Assembly: GCF_019929575.1 (NCBI RefSeq)
Contig: NZ_JAHZPU010000004.1
Coordinates: 34,792-98,791 of the forward strand
Length of the DNA stretch: 64,000 nucleotides
Direction of reading: 5' to 3'
Origin: Streptococcus infantis
GTDB taxonomy: Bacteria; Bacillota; Bacilli; Lactobacillales; Streptococcaceae
Numbering within the stretch: position 1 is the first letter of the stretch; every line of letters starts with the position of its first letter. Positions 63,686-64,000 of the stretch are shown piece by piece. Both the position numbers and the translations under genes were made by a program. Under the pieces are notes generated by a model that was not told where the DNA came from, searched no databases, and saw only the letters and a program-made list of their open reading frames with translations.

Positions 63686-63889
63686 ATGATTGTTATTAAT
63701 CTAGATGTCGAATTAGCAAAGAAAAAAATGCGTTCAGGAGATTTAGCAGAACGTGTAGGTATTACTCCCGCAAATCTTTCAATACTGAAAACAGGTAAGG
63801 CCAAAGCTATACGTTTTTCAACGCTAGAAGCCATTTGTAAAGAACTTGGGTGCCAACCTGGTGATATATTGGAATATGTGCCAGATTAA
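63686..63889 (+). CDS. Small Cro/XRE-type HTH regulator (YozG-like)
   Basis: This 67-residue protein is almost only a helix-turn-helix: KKKMRSGDLAERVGITPANL and STLEAICKELGCQPGDILEY. It matches the YozG/HTH_26 group, which travels with DUF2975 membrane proteins. AGAAAGGAGAATATCAC precedes the ATG. A natural reading is that it represses its own operon and that the membrane proteins modulate it, but the sequence does not show this. Confidence 0.88.
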   Translation: MIVINLDVELAKKKMRSGDLAERVGITPANLSILKTGKAKAIRFSTLEAICKELGCQPGDILEYVPD

Positions 63890-63894
63890 AAATT

Positions 63895-63922
63895 GGTTCA
63901 GCATAAGCTGAACCTTTTTTTT
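63895..63922 (+). terminator. Intrinsic terminator of the HTH module
   Basis: GGTTCAGC (63895-63902) pairs with GCTGAACC (63907-63914) around ATAA, followed by eight T. Beyond it, to base 64000, I see no supportable feature. Confidence 0.9.
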
Positions 63923-64000
63923 ATCCCCAATTGTCAAGTCAAGTGCAACAAAGTTGTTCCTCTGATTAAGCGAGTATCTTTCAAGCTGTTTGAGCTGACT

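Noticed and set aside
63923..64000. Possible end of an IS30-type element at the right edge (GTTGCACTTGACTTGACAA on the minus strand)
   Set aside because: The similarity is a faint recollection; the window ends before any transposase or terminal repeat can be seen.

Overview
This window is Firmicute chromosome from a Mitis-group Streptococcus (the S. mitis / S. oralis / S. pneumoniae cluster). The evidence is low GC, AGGAGG-type ribosome binding sites, many extended -10 (TGnTATAAT) promoters, two BOX elements carrying the classic boxC core, PASTA kinase StkP with phosphatase PhpP, a YSIRK/LPXTG zinc metalloprotease, and gene orders I remember from pneumococcus. No rRNA, tRNA, CRISPR array, prophage or intact insertion sequence was seen.

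Layout. 1-7.6 kb: an RsuA-type pseudouridine synthase, typA, a small DUF3165 membrane protein, a decayed C-terminal fragment of an M26 zinc metalloprotease, a DUF939/FUSC membrane protein, sstT, a short MscS-like channel and a corA gene broken by a one-base frameshift. 7.6-13.9 kb: ribosome-assembly and NAD cluster yqeG-yqeH-yhbY-nadD-yqeK-cysteine hydrolase-rsfS-yqeM-tmcAL. 14.0-14.6 kb: yefM-yoeB toxin-antitoxin pair. 14.7-24.9 kb: rny, then gmk-rpoZ-priA-fmt-rsmB-phpP-stkP. 24.9-28.8 kb: a split ThrE-type exporter and the mevalonate genes mvaS-mvaA. 28.9-34.6 kb: sucrose regulon scrR-scrB diverging from scrA and scrK, with LacI-type operators between. 34.6-42.5 kb: mntE-like metal exporter, a three-gene membrane glycosylation cassette, then a Ca2+-type P-type ATPase behind a yybP-ykoY manganese riboswitch. 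42.5-53.4 kb: a deformylase-like protein, yaaA, hom-thrB, a cytosolic MsrAB, a heterodimeric ABC exporter, an amidohydrolase and mecA. 53.9-62.4 kb: a UPF0340 protein coupled to a 2017-residue M26 metalloprotease, then an extracytoplasmic thioredoxin lipoprotein and a membrane-anchored MsrAB. 62.5-63.9 kb: two small membrane proteins with a YozG-like repressor.

How it fits together. Most genes are core. The accessory signal is concentrated in four places: the glycosylation cassette between mntE and the ATPase gene (neighbours in pneumococcus, from memory); the metalloprotease with eleven exact 81-bp repeat units; the fragment of a second metalloprotease near typA; and the DUF2975/HTH module with its own candidate operators and leader hairpin. 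Metal homeostasis (mntE, riboswitch, P-type ATPase) and methionine-sulfoxide repair (a cytosolic and a surface MsrAB) recur as themes.

All family assignments come from reading motifs and from memory of the families; no database search was run. Comparisons with pneumococcal gene order are recollection and are marked as such.
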